From Prevotella sp. (lineage in GTDB: Bacteria; Bacteroidota; Bacteroidia; Bacteroidales; Bacteroidaceae): a stretch of 58,754 nucleotides of DNA. Positions 7,708-16,440 of this stretch are shown one piece after another. The notes below the pieces were generated by a model that did not search any database, was not told the origin of the DNA, and saw only the letters and a list, made by a program, of their open reading frames with translations. The stretch covers positions 1 through 58,754 of the forward strand of contig JALFIM010000086.1 in NCBI GenBank assembly GCA_022775985.1. Direction: 5' to 3'. Numbering within the stretch: the first letter of the stretch is position 1; every line of letters begins with the position of its first letter. Position numbers and translations under genes: made by a program.

Positions 7708-8586
7708 TCATATCTTGTACAGGTCGCCGGCCTTCATGCGCAGGAACTTGTTTACGGATATAGTGGCGCACAGCGTGGTGATGGCTATGCCGAAGGCGAA
7801 CACCACAATGGCGGTGAACGCGAGCACGTCCCATGTGAGGAACCCCACTATGTCGGGCTCGTACATATATATAAGGTAGTATATGCCGCCTATGGCGCAG
7901 CACGCCAGCAGCGCGGCTATGAGGCCGATGGAGGTGGCCTGTCTTATGAACGGTGCCCTGATGAAGCCCCATGAGGCCCCTACGAGCTTCATGGTGTGTA
8001 TGGAGAAGCGGCGGGCGTATATGCCCAGGCGCACGGTGTTGTTGATGAGTGAGAACGACACTATGGTGAGCAGCACGGCGAGCGACAGCAGTATGATGCT
8101 GATGCGGGCTATGGTGCGGTTTACGTTGTCGAGCAGGTCGCTCTGGTATTTCACCTCCGTGACCTTGGGGTATGCCTTCAGCTCGCGCGATATGTAGCGC
8201 AGGGAGTCGTTGTTGGCATAGTCGGCCTTGAGGGTGAGGTCTATCGACGGCGGCCATGGGTTGGCTCCTATGAACTCGCGCGGGTCCTCGCCGAGCATCT
8301 TTATGCCCTGTCGGAGGGCTTTCTCCTTGCTTATGTACTCTATGCTGTTGACGTAAGTCTTGGCGTGCAGGTGCGAGCAGAACTGCTGCGCCTCACTTGT
8401 GCTCATGTCGTCTTGCAGCAACAGCGTTACCACGATGTTCTGCTTGACGTATGACGACAAGTTGCGTGCTGTGAGTACCGACAGGGCTGTCAGGCCCAGT
8501 AACACCAGCACGAGTGCCGTGCTGATACATAGCGTTATCGCCTGCAATCCATGACGATTGCCGGAGCTTTTCCTTTTCTTTCCCAT
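7708..8586 (-). CDS. ftsX: Cell division permease-like protein FtsX
   Basis: Membrane partner of the ATPase FtsE that links division to periplasmic cell-wall hydrolases. 292 aa from MGKKRKSSGNRHG at 8586; a longer in-frame start would precede the basic cytoplasmic tail and is not supported. One N-terminal helix (about 20-45), a large extracytoplasmic domain (about 46-170), then three helices in the FtsX domain (about 175-200, 220-250, 265-285). First gene of the ftsX-DUF3098-uppP-truB-queA-folK run. ftsE is not in the window. Confidence 0.93.
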   Translation of the reverse strand: MGKKRKSSGNRHGLQAITLCISTALVLVLLGLTALSVLTARNLSSYVKQNIVVTLLLQDDMSTSEAQQFCSHLHAKTYVNSIEYISKEKALRQGIKMLGEDPREFIGANPWPPSIDLTLKADYANNDSLRYISRELKAYPKVTEVKYQSDLLDNVNRTIARISIILLSLAVLLTIVSFSLINNTVRLGIYARRFSIHTMKLVGASWGFIRAPFIRQATSIGLIAALLACCAIGGIYYLIYMYEPDIVGFLTWDVLAFTAIVVFAFGIAITTLCATISVNKFLRMKAGDLYKI

Positions 8587-8953
8587 TTGCAAACAGGCTA
8601 TAATACACCAAATTTGCTGCAAAGTAACAAAAAAATATTTGCTTGAACGAAAGATTAACTACAATTAACAGCCCTTCGGCCGCCATGCGCATACCGCACT
8701 GTGCCGGCGTGGCCGCACCATAGGCTGCGGGAGGTGGTGTGAGTGGCTGTGGCGAATGCGGAGATAGGGCGTGATGAATGTAGGGGTGGGCAGTGGTGAA
8801 TGTTGGAATAGACTGTTGTGAATGCTGAAATAATTAGTGATAAAAACGGAAACAGGCAGTGGCAAATGCAGATATTGGCGGTAGTATATGGCAGGATGGG
8901 CGGTTGTTTAGGACGGTTTGGATTTGGCTTTGTAACATATTGATACACAATAT
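8587..8953. repeat. 22-bp degenerate array in the ftsX upstream region
   Basis: From about 8740 to 8912, aligned units (core GTGRTGAATGNTGGAATA-like) recur with GAATG or its variant at 8754, 8776, 8798, 8820, 8842, 8864 and 8886, every step 22 bp. The four units nearest 8754-8820 are clear; later ones are drifted. The remaining DNA, 8587-8740, holds the ftsX leader (a minus-strand TTACTTTG-like box near 8630) and nothing else recognisable. Confidence 0.85.
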
Positions 8954-8958
8954 ATTGC

Positions 8959-9046
8959 AAAACGGCCCATTTCGCAGCGCGAAATGGGCCGTTTTAGAGC
9001 GCGAAATGGGCCGTTTCGTGATGTGAAATGGGCCGTTTCGCAATGC
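8959..9046. repeat. Quasi-palindromic GAAAYGGGCC repeats, locus 1
   Basis: Units at 8959 (inverted form AAAACGGCCCATTTCGC), 8981, 9003 and 9025 (GAAATGGGCCGTTTC) spaced exactly 22 bp. Each unit is nearly its own reverse complement, so each can fold into a hairpin. The array ends a few bases from the endonuclease I stop codon. The same unit recurs at 21306-21393. Confidence 0.92.
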
Positions 9047-9051
9047 GGTAG

Positions 9052-10647
9052 TTACTGTACCACCACTTTGCGGTGGCCTACTATGTATATGCCGCTGGGC
9101 AGACCGCTGAGCGCGTCGGCTGCCTTCACGTTGCGGCGCACGGTTATGCCCGTGGTGGTGTAGACGCTCACGCGTGCCTGGCTGCCGTCGTCAGCTATGC
9201 CGTCAATGCCCGACGTGGCGGTGTTGTTGCGGTAGAGCCACACGTCACCCATGTTGCCTGTGCTTGAAGTGTAGCATGCGAAGCGCGGCGAACTTATGTT
9301 GTAGCGTATGTAGCGTGTGTCGAACGAGCTGTTGGTGATTACTGCTCCCGTGCTGCCTATGCTTATGTCCCACTTCGCTGTGGGGAGTTTTGTGTCGCTG
9401 GCATCGGGCAGCTTGTTGTTGTTGGAGGTGAGGCTGAGATACGTCTTGTCGGCTATCACGTACAGCGTGTAGGCCTTCTCCTCCCCACCGAGCATGAGCT
9501 GGCGCGGCTTACCCTTGGCATCAACCTCTGTCTTGATGGTGCCGTCGGTGCTGATAGATACGCTTGCGCCGGAGCGCACGTCTTTGCTGAGGTCGGCAAG
9601 TGCCACGGCATCGTCACCGCTCTTGCCCTCATACACGAGTATGTACTTGTCGCCGGCACGCAACTGTGATGTGGCCGAAACCTTGACGAACACCTGTGTG
9701 CCGTCGTCCGGGTCGGGAGTCGGGTCGGGAGTGGGGTCAGGATCGGGGTCGGGGTCTGGCTTCGGATCCGGGTCTGGGTCGGGTGAGGGATTCGTGCCGT
9801 CGAAGTTGGAGTAGTCGAAGGCCACGTCCTGCTTGTCGCCCCATACGTACTGCTCCAGACCGGGGTAGTCTACATACGGGTTGCGGTTGTGCTGGTAGCC
9901 ATACACGGCGTTGTTGCGGTCTATTTCCTTCTGACTCACGGGGTCTTCCTTGGCCCAGCGCAGCAGCATCTTTATGTACCACTGCTTGTAGGCGGGGTAG
10001 GCGTTGCCTGTAAGCACCGTAGAAGCCGTGCCGTTGCCTGCCCATGAGCTTATCTTGTCCTCATAGCGCGTGGCCATATAGAAGTATATGCGTGCGAAGT
10101 CGCCCTTGTATTCATCGTTAGGCTCGAACACAGTGCCCGAATATCCGTCCACTGATGAGGGGCCCACCTTGCTGAAGCCATTGTTCGACTGGTAGGTAGG
10201 GCTATCCGTCTCGCCGAAAGGGTAACTGCTGCGGCGGTTGTTCACATAGCCGTCGGTTGGCACCACGTGGAAGAGGTCGGCCTTCATGGGCGATGCCTCC
10301 TTGAACCAACTCTGCGGGAAGGAGTGCTCGCGGTTGTACATGTCTCCCTCCTTCTTGTAGCTGCCGTTGTTGTCGGAGAAGGAGAAGCTGGTAGTGCAGG
10401 AGTACATGTCCCACACCTTGCCGTCGGCCCGGCGGTCGGTCTTTTGGTAGCAGGTGTACAGACCTTTGTAGCCAACATCGTGTGTGCCGGCGCTTATGAT
10501 GGCATAGAGGGCCGTCTTGAGGGCTTTGCCTTTAGCGCCGTTGGCAGACTTGTAGTAGGTGCCTGTGTTGTTGGGCCCCTGTGCCATGACCTGTATCACA
10601 GCGAGGAGAAGGCTCAGTAAAGATAAGATACGCTTCGTGTGTAGCAT
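9052..10647 (-). CDS. Secreted endonuclease I family nuclease with Asp-Pro linker and sorting-type C-terminus
   Basis: 531 aa. Signal peptide about 1-22, ending AVIQVMAQ. The endonuclease_1 domain covers about 25-290: MYNREHSFPQSWF near residue 103, DLFHVVPTDGYVNNRRSSYP with the HxxP and N residues, EPNDEYKGDFARIYFYMATRY, and WAKEDPVSQKEIDRNN with QHNRNPYVDYP. A DPDPDPKP-type linker (about 295-325) joins a beta-rich region and a C-terminal 70-residue tail ending GLPSGIYIVGHRKVVVQ, which resembles the type IX secretion sorting domain (type A). Likely a surface or extracellular DNase. Monocistronic, own -7 box at 10739-10746. Confidence 0.9.
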   Translation of the reverse strand: MLHTKRILSLLSLLLAVIQVMAQGPNNTGTYYKSANGAKGKALKTALYAIISAGTHDVGYKGLYTCYQKTDRRADGKVWDMYSCTTSFSFSDNNGSYKKEGDMYNREHSFPQSWFKEASPMKADLFHVVPTDGYVNNRRSSYPFGETDSPTYQSNNGFSKVGPSSVDGYSGTVFEPNDEYKGDFARIYFYMATRYEDKISSWAGNGTASTVLTGNAYPAYKQWYIKMLLRWAKEDPVSQKEIDRNNAVYGYQHNRNPYVDYPGLEQYVWGDKQDVAFDYSNFDGTNPSPDPDPDPKPDPDPDPDPTPDPTPDPDDGTQVFVKVSATSQLRAGDKYILVYEGKSGDDAVALADLSKDVRSGASVSISTDGTIKTEVDAKGKPRQLMLGGEEKAYTLYVIADKTYLSLTSNNNKLPDASDTKLPTAKWDISIGSTGAVITNSSFDTRYIRYNISSPRFACYTSSTGNMGDVWLYRNNTATSGIDGIADDGSQARVSVYTTTGITVRRNVKAADALSGLPSGIYIVGHRKVVVQ

Positions 10648-10738
10648 AGGATTGTGTATGACTGATTATTTGTTGTTGATGGTGTCTGCACGCCAATGGT
10701 GCGTGGCGTGCGTCGGCCTTGCATGTTGTTGATGGGTG

Positions 10739-10746
10739 CAAAGTTA
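10739..10746 (-). promoter_or_regulatory. -7 box for the endonuclease I gene
   Basis: TAACTTTG on the minus strand fits TAnnTTTG. About 90 bp upstream of the ATG at 10647. The -33 element is not clear. Confidence 0.55.
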
Positions 10747-10818
10747 GTCTATTTTCCTGTAATGACGTGCTTTGCTGTATATTTTTTGCTTATTAATGTA
10801 CGTTTCTATATACAGTTA

Positions 10819-10879
10819 CGCCCTGGGCGTGGCACTGTGGCGGCGGCGTGCGTGCCGTCGTGGTGTCAAGACCAGGGCG
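10819..10879. terminator. Terminator-like hairpin after the BspA-like gene
   Basis: CGCCCTGG at 10819-10826 pairs with CCAGGGCG at 10872-10879, flanking GC-rich interior. It lies 28 bp past the stop of the BspA-like gene (minus strand). Confidence 0.5.
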
Positions 10880-10906
10880 CGATGTGCTTGTGGGGCGTGT
10901 GCGCGG

Positions 10907-11869
10907 TTATTCTACGGCTACCTTCTTGCCGTTCACAATGATGATGCCTGAGGCGATACCGCTGATTGCGGTGGTGCCCGTCTCTACCTTCTTCTCGAAG
11001 AGCTTGCGGCCGCTCAGGTCGTAGGCGCGTACCGTGGTGGCGGCCGGTGCGGACACTCTCACGGTGCCCTTGCCTGCGGGTGCCACCTCTATGGCGGTGC
11101 TTGCCGCGGGTGCGTTGATGCCGTCGGTGCTGCCCTTTATCTCGCGTATGTCCTTAAACTGATTCCATCCAAATGTGAGCTTGTAGTCGTCTACTGTGCC
11201 TTCAGGCACGTAGAGCACGCGGTCGGCATAGTCGTCGTTGTCGTCAAACAGGGTGTATATCTCATCACCGTTGAGGTAGCCTTTCTTCACTTCTGGGGGA
11301 GTGGTGCTCAGGCAATACACGGTCTTGAGCTGCGGATTGCCCTCGAACACGAAGCCGCCGATATTGGTGAGCGTGGCGGGGAGCGTTATCTCCGTCATCT
11401 TATAGTTCTTGTCGAACACGTAGTTGCCAATGAACGTGATGTTGGCCGACAGTTTCAGGTTCTCGAGGTTGTAGCAGTTGCGGAAAGCCCAGTGCCCGAT
11501 GTAGGTCACGTTGTCGCTCATGGTGACCGACTTCAGGTTCTCGGAGGAGTCGAAAGCGTAGTTGTCGATGTATGTCACCGACTCGGGCAGCGTGACGGAC
11601 GTGAGCTCGTCGAGCTCTGCGAAGGCACTCGAGCCAACGCGTGTCACGGGCAGTTCCTTGCCGATAGACTGCACATAGACGCTTGCCGGCACCACGATGT
11701 CGCCGGTGTATGGTGCGGACACTACCATGAGGTAGGTCTGGTTCTTGTCGGACTTGAACTTCAGTCCGCCTGATGTCACGGTGACGGCCTTTCCGAATGA
11801 TGCTGTGGTGAATGACAGGAAAACGAGCAGCGCAGCCAGTTTTCCGATGAGTGTAGATGTCTCTTTCAT
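10907..11869 (-). CDS. BspA-type leucine-rich repeat secreted protein
   Basis: 320 aa from MKETSTLIGKLAALL at 11869, with a signal peptide of about 26 residues. Repeats of LRR_5/BspA type follow at about 80-190, recognisable by VTLPESVTYIDNYAF, VTMSDNVTYIGHWAF, LKLSANITFIGNYVF and ITLPATLTNIGGFVF in register at 23 residues. The C-terminus, VRAYDLSGRKLFEKKV to SGIIIVNGKKVAVE, is a type IX-like sorting tail similar to that of the neighbouring endonuclease. Related proteins are surface adhesins in oral and gut Bacteroidales; a ligand cannot be predicted here. Confidence 0.88.
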   Translation of the reverse strand: MKETSTLIGKLAALLVFLSFTTASFGKAVTVTSGGLKFKSDKNQTYLMVVSAPYTGDIVVPASVYVQSIGKELPVTRVGSSAFAELDELTSVTLPESVTYIDNYAFDSSENLKSVTMSDNVTYIGHWAFRNCYNLENLKLSANITFIGNYVFDKNYKMTEITLPATLTNIGGFVFEGNPQLKTVYCLSTTPPEVKKGYLNGDEIYTLFDDNDDYADRVLYVPEGTVDDYKLTFGWNQFKDIREIKGSTDGINAPAASTAIEVAPAGKGTVRVSAPAATTVRAYDLSGRKLFEKKVETGTTAISGIASGIIIVNGKKVAVE

Positions 11870-11960
11870 AATCTTTTGTTTTGAATGGAATTTGAATATG
11901 TATAAATCGGTGCTTGCGTAGATGGGCATGGCCGCAGTCTCGCCCCACGTTGCAGTGGTG

Positions 11961-11968
11961 CAAAATTA
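11961..11968 (-). promoter_or_regulatory. -7 box for the BspA-like gene
   Basis: TAATTTTG on the minus strand, 92 bp before the chosen ATG, matches TAnnTTTG. It sits inside any longer N-terminal extension of the frame, supporting the internal start at 11869. Confidence 0.55.
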
Positions 11969-12119
11969 GGCAAAAAATCCGAATTACGCCCTTTGTGCGT
12001 GCCGCATTTTGCTCGGTGCGTGCGATATCGTGCCGCTTTACGCGCCTGTCGCGTGGGCTTGTGAGATGCTTCCGGCGGCACGGCGCGTGCCGTCTGGCTG
12101 GCGGAAGGGGCAAGACGAA

Positions 12120-12151
12120 GTAAGGCACGCTTCTCGCGAAGTGTGCCTTAC
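12120..12151. terminator. 14-bp stem terminator
   Basis: Arms 12120-12133 and 12138-12151 (GTAAGGCACGCTTC and its complement, one G-T pair) with a 4-nt loop. A T-rich run follows on the plus strand. It separates the MORN-like gene (ends 12284, minus strand) from the BspA-like gene. Confidence 0.75.
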
Positions 12152-12283
12152 ATATACTTTTTAGTCTTTAGCAATTCTATTCTTATTATTATAAAGAGAG
12201 ATTTTATGATTCTATTTTATTGCATCGCCGTCGCGGCGAGGGCCTGGCGGCACGTCATGGTGCCGTGCTTGATGCCGTGATGG

Positions 12284-12799
12284 TCATATCTTCAGGATGG
12301 CCTTCAGGTCGTTGATGTCGCGCTTGGTGGTGGTGCCGTCGGGCGATGTCACCACGAAGTAGTCGTACTTCGACTTGCCGCTGACGAATTCTGCGGTGGC
12401 TATGCTGCCGTCACGCATCAATACCGTGAAGTAACCCTGCGGTTTGCCGTTGACGTATGTGCCGCGCCACTTCTCCTTGCCGTTGGGATAGAAGGCCGTG
12501 ATGTCGCCCTCGAGCTTGGTGTTGGCATCGTTGGAGATGTCTATGAAGCTGTAGCCGCCCTCGAGCTTGGGCGTGCCGTTGAGGTAGAAGTCGCGGAACA
12601 CGTCGCGCTTCTGGGCTCCTGTACCCTCGGTCATGAGCAGTCTGCCGTATGCGGCGTCGCTCTTACTGTCTACGCGTATGTGGTCGGCGTTATAGTATAT
12701 GGTGTCGTTTGACACTGGTGTGGCGTTTTCTATGCGCTTGTGACCGTAGCTTGCTATCGTAAGCATGGCCATGATGGAGATTAGAAATAGCTTTTTCAT
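12284..12799 (-). CDS. Exported MORN-like repeat protein
   Basis: 171 aa. A signal peptide of about 19 residues (MKKLFLISIMAMLTIASYG) precedes a beta-rich domain with MORN_2-type repeats: DFYLNGTPKLEGGYSFID near residue 71, ITAFYPNGKEKWRGTYVNGK near 99, and GYFTVLMRDGSIATAEFVSGK. YwqK/MORN-type proteins of this kind are common in Bacteroidales with unknown function. Monocistronic; a -7 box lies 45 bp upstream at 12844-12851. Confidence 0.75.
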   Translation of the reverse strand: MKKLFLISIMAMLTIASYGHKRIENATPVSNDTIYYNADHIRVDSKSDAAYGRLLMTEGTGAQKRDVFRDFYLNGTPKLEGGYSFIDISNDANTKLEGDITAFYPNGKEKWRGTYVNGKPQGYFTVLMRDGSIATAEFVSGKSKYDYFVVTSPDGTTTKRDINDLKAILKI

Positions 12800-12843
12800 A
12801 ATCGTAGTTTTTTAATTATTGGCTTTGTTTTTATTTTCTGTTG

Positions 12844-12851
12844 CAAAGATA
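12844..12851 (-). promoter_or_regulatory. -7 box for the MORN-like gene
   Basis: TATCTTTG on the minus strand, an exact TAnnTTTG match, about 45 bp before the ATG. Confidence 0.65.
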
Positions 12852-13170
12852 ATGTTTTAGATTGTAAGCGCAATGGGTTGTTAACACTATTTAATAACTA
12901 ATTTTATGGGCTTTTTTGATTGAAATCTTTGTGTCAGCTTATGAATTAAAACAAAAGAAAAACGCGGTTTGAACTTACACTTTGTAAAACCGTATTGTTG
13001 CTCTTTCTTTGCAAATGCGTATTTAGGTTGCATAATGTAAGAATGGCGGTAATGCCGTACTTATATTATATGTATAAAATATCGTAGGCGTGTTCTTGGT
13101 TTGAATATGTAAGCATGCGGCCTGTGACGGTTGGCTTTTGGTGCGTTTTTGATACCTTGTGATATAAAAA
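12852..13170. other. AT-rich gene-free stretch
   Basis: No open frame of note, no repeat and no structured element recognised. The base composition is clearly richer in A and T than the flanking genes. Confidence 0.6.
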
Positions 13171-13215
13171 ACGGCACCGTGACGGTGCTTTGCTTACAAT
13201 CCGTCGCGGTGCCGT
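13171..13215 (-). terminator. Intrinsic terminator of the DUF4251 gene
   Basis: ACGGCACCGTGACGG at 13171-13185 pairs with 13201-13215 over 15 bp with one G-T pair. On the minus strand a run of six T residues follows, giving a classical rho-independent terminator 40 bp past the DUF4251 stop. Confidence 0.85.
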
Positions 13216-13256
13216 GCCTGTCAGTTGCGTTTTGTAACTGATGCGTGCCGTGCGGC

Positions 13257-13751
13257 TTATCTGTCGAGGTTCATCTCGCCTTCGAAACTTATCTTGTCGC
13301 GTTCGCGCGGCAACACGTTTATTGTAGACTTGCCATTGTCGTAGATGCTCACCATGTAGGTGTACGACTCCTCACTGTTGTTGTACTTCAGCTCTATCAC
13401 GGTGCAGTCCTTCACGCGCTTCTTCACGGCGTATGATGTGAGCGTACCCTTGAAGTTGAGGCCGTCGCCGCCGCCATACGGTGCGTTGTAGGCGCGTCCT
13501 ATGTACGGCAGGTAGGAGTATATGGAGTCGCCCGATACGTGCAGCGAGTAGCCGAACTCAACGGTCTTGGTGGGGAACCGCTGCGGTGTCATCTGCCGTA
13601 TGTCTATCGTGAAGTACTTGCCGTCTATGGCTTTGCGCACGCTCTGGGCCGTGAGTGCGGCCTGTTGCGCTTTCTGGTCGTCGGTGAGGCGGGCCGTGGT
13701 GCATGCTGCAGTGAGCGCCAGCATGGCTATGGTGAATGTTATTTCTCTCAT
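13257..13751 (-). CDS. DUF4251 family lipoprotein
   Basis: 164 aa from MREITFTIAMLALTAAC at 13751; the lipobox LTAAC puts the acylated Cys at about residue 17. The rest matches the DUF4251 layout: KAIDGKYFTIDIRQMTP, FGYSLHVSGDSIYSYLPYIGRAY, GLNFKGTLTSYAVKKRVKD, and the final FEGEMNL. Function unknown; presumed periplasmic and outer-membrane anchored. A longer in-frame start would translate the upstream 22-bp array and is rejected for that reason. Confidence 0.87.
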   Translation of the reverse strand: MREITFTIAMLALTAACTTARLTDDQKAQQAALTAQSVRKAIDGKYFTIDIRQMTPQRFPTKTVEFGYSLHVSGDSIYSYLPYIGRAYNAPYGGGDGLNFKGTLTSYAVKKRVKDCTVIELKYNNSEESYTYMVSIYDNGKSTINVLPRERDKISFEGEMNLDR

Positions 13752-13754
13752 ATT

Positions 13755-13864
13755 CTTGCTTGTATTATTGTGTATTCTTGCTTGTGTTATTATGTAATCT
13801 TGCTTGTGTTGCTGTATGTTCTTGCTTGTATCGTTGAATGTTCCTGTCTGTATCATTATATAAT
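13755..13864. repeat. 22-bp tandem array directly upstream of the DUF4251 start codon
   Basis: CTTGCTTGT or its variant occurs at 13755, 13777, 13799, 13821 and 13843, each step 22 bp. The first unit begins four bases from the ATG at 13751. Confidence 0.92.
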
Positions 13865-14476
13865 ATGTGGCATGCTGCAGTGTGTGCAGTGCCATTAGGT
13901 GGCTTGATGATATGCCGTTGTCGGTTGCTAAGATAGTGGTTTTGTGGCATATATGGCGCATTCGTTTGCAATATTTAACCGTATTTGTACGACTTTGGTG
14001 GTGGTGTGCGAGTGTCGATATGGCTTGTGTGGGGTGTGGTGCGTGCTTGACTGACGTTACGTCATTAAAAGACCGCTTTTGCTTAACAAGTGTTTATTAG
14101 TGTATTGATATAAGAAAAATATGTTAAATTCTGTCGCAAAAGATGACATATTACGTCTTATTAGTGTCTATGATGATGAATGCGGCTGCTTTTGTGCGGC
14201 CGTAGCCGCTCGTCATTAGGGCTGTATAGCTCGTCATTAGGGCTGTATAGCGAGTCGTTATGGGCGTAGCCGCTCGTCATGATGCCCGTCCTCGGCAGGC
14301 GTTTCGCCGCCATGTCGATGCCAGACGGGCTGAAGGGCATGACGGACAGACGCTTAGGTAAAAGAGAAAGAAGTTTAGATTATTTATACATAAGGGATTT
14401 AGTTATTTTAATATGGTTTTTTAGTTTTTGTATATTGATAGAAAGGTTGTTAGTAGTTGAATTTAATTTCAATATC
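13865..14476. other. Gene-free stretch with a 21/22-bp array
   Basis: No supported gene. GCTCGTCATTAGGGCTGTATA-like units start at 14208, 14229, 14250 and 14272 (steps 21, 21, 22). The sequence around 14180-14340 is GC-rich, that on both sides AT-rich. A short plus-strand frame (14279-14530) has no family features and I treat it as chance. Confidence 0.6.
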
Positions 14477-14513
14477 GGATGCCGTCTTTGTCGTGGTGAC
14501 AAGGACGGCATCC
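14477..14513. terminator. Terminator-like hairpin after exoA
   Basis: GGATGCCGTCTTTGTC at 14477-14492 pairs with 14498-14513 (16 bp, one G-T pair) around a 5-nt loop. It lies 50 bp past the exoA stop on the minus strand. Confidence 0.7.
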
Positions 14514-14561
14514 TTGATTATGTAGGGTAGTGTAGCGTCCGTAGCGGGTGAGTCTGCTATG

Positions 14562-15311
14562 CTATCCGAGCACGAGTTCCACGGGGCAATGGTCGCTGCC
14601 GAGAATCTCTGTGTGTATGTCCGCGCTCTGTATGCGGCTGCGCAGACGGTCAGACACTACGAAGTAGTCTATGCGCCACCCTGCGTTCTTCTCGCGGGCG
14701 TGGAACCTGTACGACCACCATGAGTACGTCACCTGCTCTGGATGCAGCTCACGGAACGTGTCGATGAAGCCCTCGCTGAGCAGACGTGAGAAACACTCGC
14801 GCTCCTCATCGGTGAATCCCGCGTTCTTGCGGTTTGTCTTTGGGTTCTTCAGGTCTATCTCCTCATGCGCCACATTCATGTCGCCGCACACCACAACTGG
14901 CTTCTTCTGGTCGAGACTCTTCAGATAGTTGAGGAAGTCGCGCTCCCATGTCATGCGGTAGTCGAGGCGGCGCAGCCCGTCCTGTGAGTTGGGTGTGTAG
15001 ACGGTGACGAGGTAGAAGTCCTGCATCTCGAGCGTGATGACGCGCCCCTCGTGGTCGTGCTCGTCGATGCCCATGCCATAGCTGACGCTCAGAGGCGTGT
15101 GCCGTGAGTATATGGCCGTGCCGGAGTAGCCTTTCTTGTCGGCATAGTTCCAGAACGACTGGTACCCGTCGAACTGCAGGTCGAGCTGTCCGTGTTGCAT
15201 CTTTGTCTCCTGAAGGCAGAAGAAGTCGGAGTCGAGTGCCTTGAAACTGTCCTCGAAGCCTTTTGTCGCACAGGCCCTTAGCCCGTTGACGTTCCATGAT
15301 ATGAATTTCAT
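14562..15311 (-). CDS. xth: Exodeoxyribonuclease III (AP endonuclease)
   Basis: Cleaves abasic sites and degrades duplex DNA 3'-5' in base-excision repair. 249 aa. Motifs of the EEP family: [10 protein letters not shown] at residues 4-13, CLQETKMQ near 32 with the metal-binding Glu, YTPNSQDG near 105, [12 protein letters not shown] near 143, [22 protein letters not shown] near 198, and the terminal [11 protein letters not shown] with the catalytic Asp-His. Start and length are canonical. Stand-alone gene. Confidence 0.95.
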   Translation of the reverse strand: MKFISWNVNGLRACATKGFEDSFKALDSDFFCLQETKMQHGQLDLQFDGYQSFWNYADKKGYSGTAIYSRHTPLSVSYGMGIDEHDHEGRVITLEMQDFYLVTVYTPNSQDGLRRLDYRMTWERDFLNYLKSLDQKKPVVVCGDMNVAHEEIDLKNPKTNRKNAGFTDEERECFSRLLSEGFIDTFRELHPEQVTYSWWSYRFHAREKNAGWRIDYFVVSDRLRSRIQSADIHTEILGSDHCPVELVLG

Positions 15312-15489
15312 TGTAGTGTGGTATTGGTGTGCGAAGATGGTGGGCCGCCGTCGGCAGACAGCACGGAGTGCGGTGCCACGCGGCAGTAATGTGAACGGCA
15401 GGACACAGGCATCTCAGCCGTTGTCCTGCCGTGGTATGGTCGGCCGTAGCCGCAGTGGCGTGGCGTGACGGCCGCGCACGTGTGATGCT

Positions 15490-16212
15490 TTATTCCGTTT
15501 CGGAGAAACTGGATTTCGTTCCTACTACGCCGAACGCCGTACGTATGGTGTAGGTCACGTTGTTGACGGACATCTCACTGATGAGGAGGTTGAACTTCAG
15601 CTGCTTCTTCGCCACGTTGTCCTTGCCCGTAATGGTCTGGTAGGCGGCCACAGCGTAGAGCGGAGTGCTCATGTACGTCATGTTGGTGACGAACGTTATA
15701 GTGGCGGTGTTGTTCTTCTCGAAGGGAGTGCCGGTAGCGTCGGTCTCGGTGCTTGTGAACGAGAAGGTGCACTTCATCTCCTTGTCGAGGAACGGCAGGA
15801 GGTAGAACTGATAGTACTTGTTGTTGGTGCCCTGCACGGTATAAGTCTCCGCGAGCGGGAACTTGGCCACGAGGTTCATGGTGGGGGCCTGTGCTACCGT
15901 GCTCTTCACTGATGCGTTGTAGATGTACTTGCTCAGAACGCTTACGGGGAAGTTGTCCATCACGAGCGTAGAGTCAAGCACTGACCATCTCACGTCTACT
16001 GAGTCCTCTTTCTGGCTGCCCACGTTTGATACGTCCTGGAAGTGCAGTTTGCCGGTGTAAGTGCCCGATACCTCAAGGCATGCCTGGTGTTTCTCTTCCT
16101 GGGTAGGCCCAGTGTACTGGTAGCTGTCACCGTCGCCGAGGCATGATGAGAGTGTACCCACGGTGAAGATGGCACAAAAGATTGTTAGGAAAGTTGTTTT
16201 TAATGCGTTCAT
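15490..16212 (-). CDS. Putative DUF4840-like lipoprotein
   Basis: 240 aa. Signal peptide with lipobox TLSSC, acylated Cys near residue 24, then GDGDSYQYTGPTQEE and a beta-strand-rich body with GTYTGKLHFQD near 50 and a long run of Thr/Val-rich strands. Size and the opening GTYTG-type strand resemble DUF4840 lipoproteins of Bacteroidales, but I assign that loosely. Upstream, a 22-bp array fills the spacer to folE. Confidence 0.6.
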   Translation of the reverse strand: MNALKTTFLTIFCAIFTVGTLSSCLGDGDSYQYTGPTQEEKHQACLEVSGTYTGKLHFQDVSNVGSQKEDSVDVRWSVLDSTLVMDNFPVSVLSKYIYNASVKSTVAQAPTMNLVAKFPLAETYTVQGTNNKYYQFYLLPFLDKEMKCTFSFTSTETDATGTPFEKNNTATITFVTNMTYMSTPLYAVAAYQTITGKDNVAKKQLKFNLLISEMSVNNVTYTIRTAFGVVGTKSSFSETE

Positions 16213-16278
16213 ATTAGAATGTGATTTTTTATGTTAATACATATATATAAATGTAGAGGAGGCGCGGACATTGCATGG

Positions 16279-16440
16279 CATGGTCATAAAATTTGCATTA
16301 TATGGCCATAAAATTTACAAGACATGACCATAAGACCTGCACGACATGGTCATAAGACCTACATGACACGGCCATAAGACCTACACGGCATGAGCTTAAA
16401 GCCAGCATGACGCGGTCATGGAAATGCCGCGATTGGTCAT
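16279..16440. repeat. 22-bp tandem array ending on the folE stop codon
   Basis: Units with core CATGGTCATAAGACCTACA start at 16279, 16301, 16323, 16345, 16367, 16389, 16411 and 16433, every step exactly 22 bp. The last unit contains the stop codon of folE (16437-16439). Similarity is highest in the middle units and fades toward folE. Confidence 0.93.

Noticed and set aside
8959..9046. Rho-independent terminator of endonuclease I
   Set aside because: The hairpins repeat as an array at a fixed 22-bp step and occur again at another locus where no gene ends, so a terminator is at most a side role.
14279..14530. Plus-strand frame of 83 codons in the gene-free stretch
   Set aside because: No family features, odd composition, runs across a repeat array and a hairpin; no promoter box seen.
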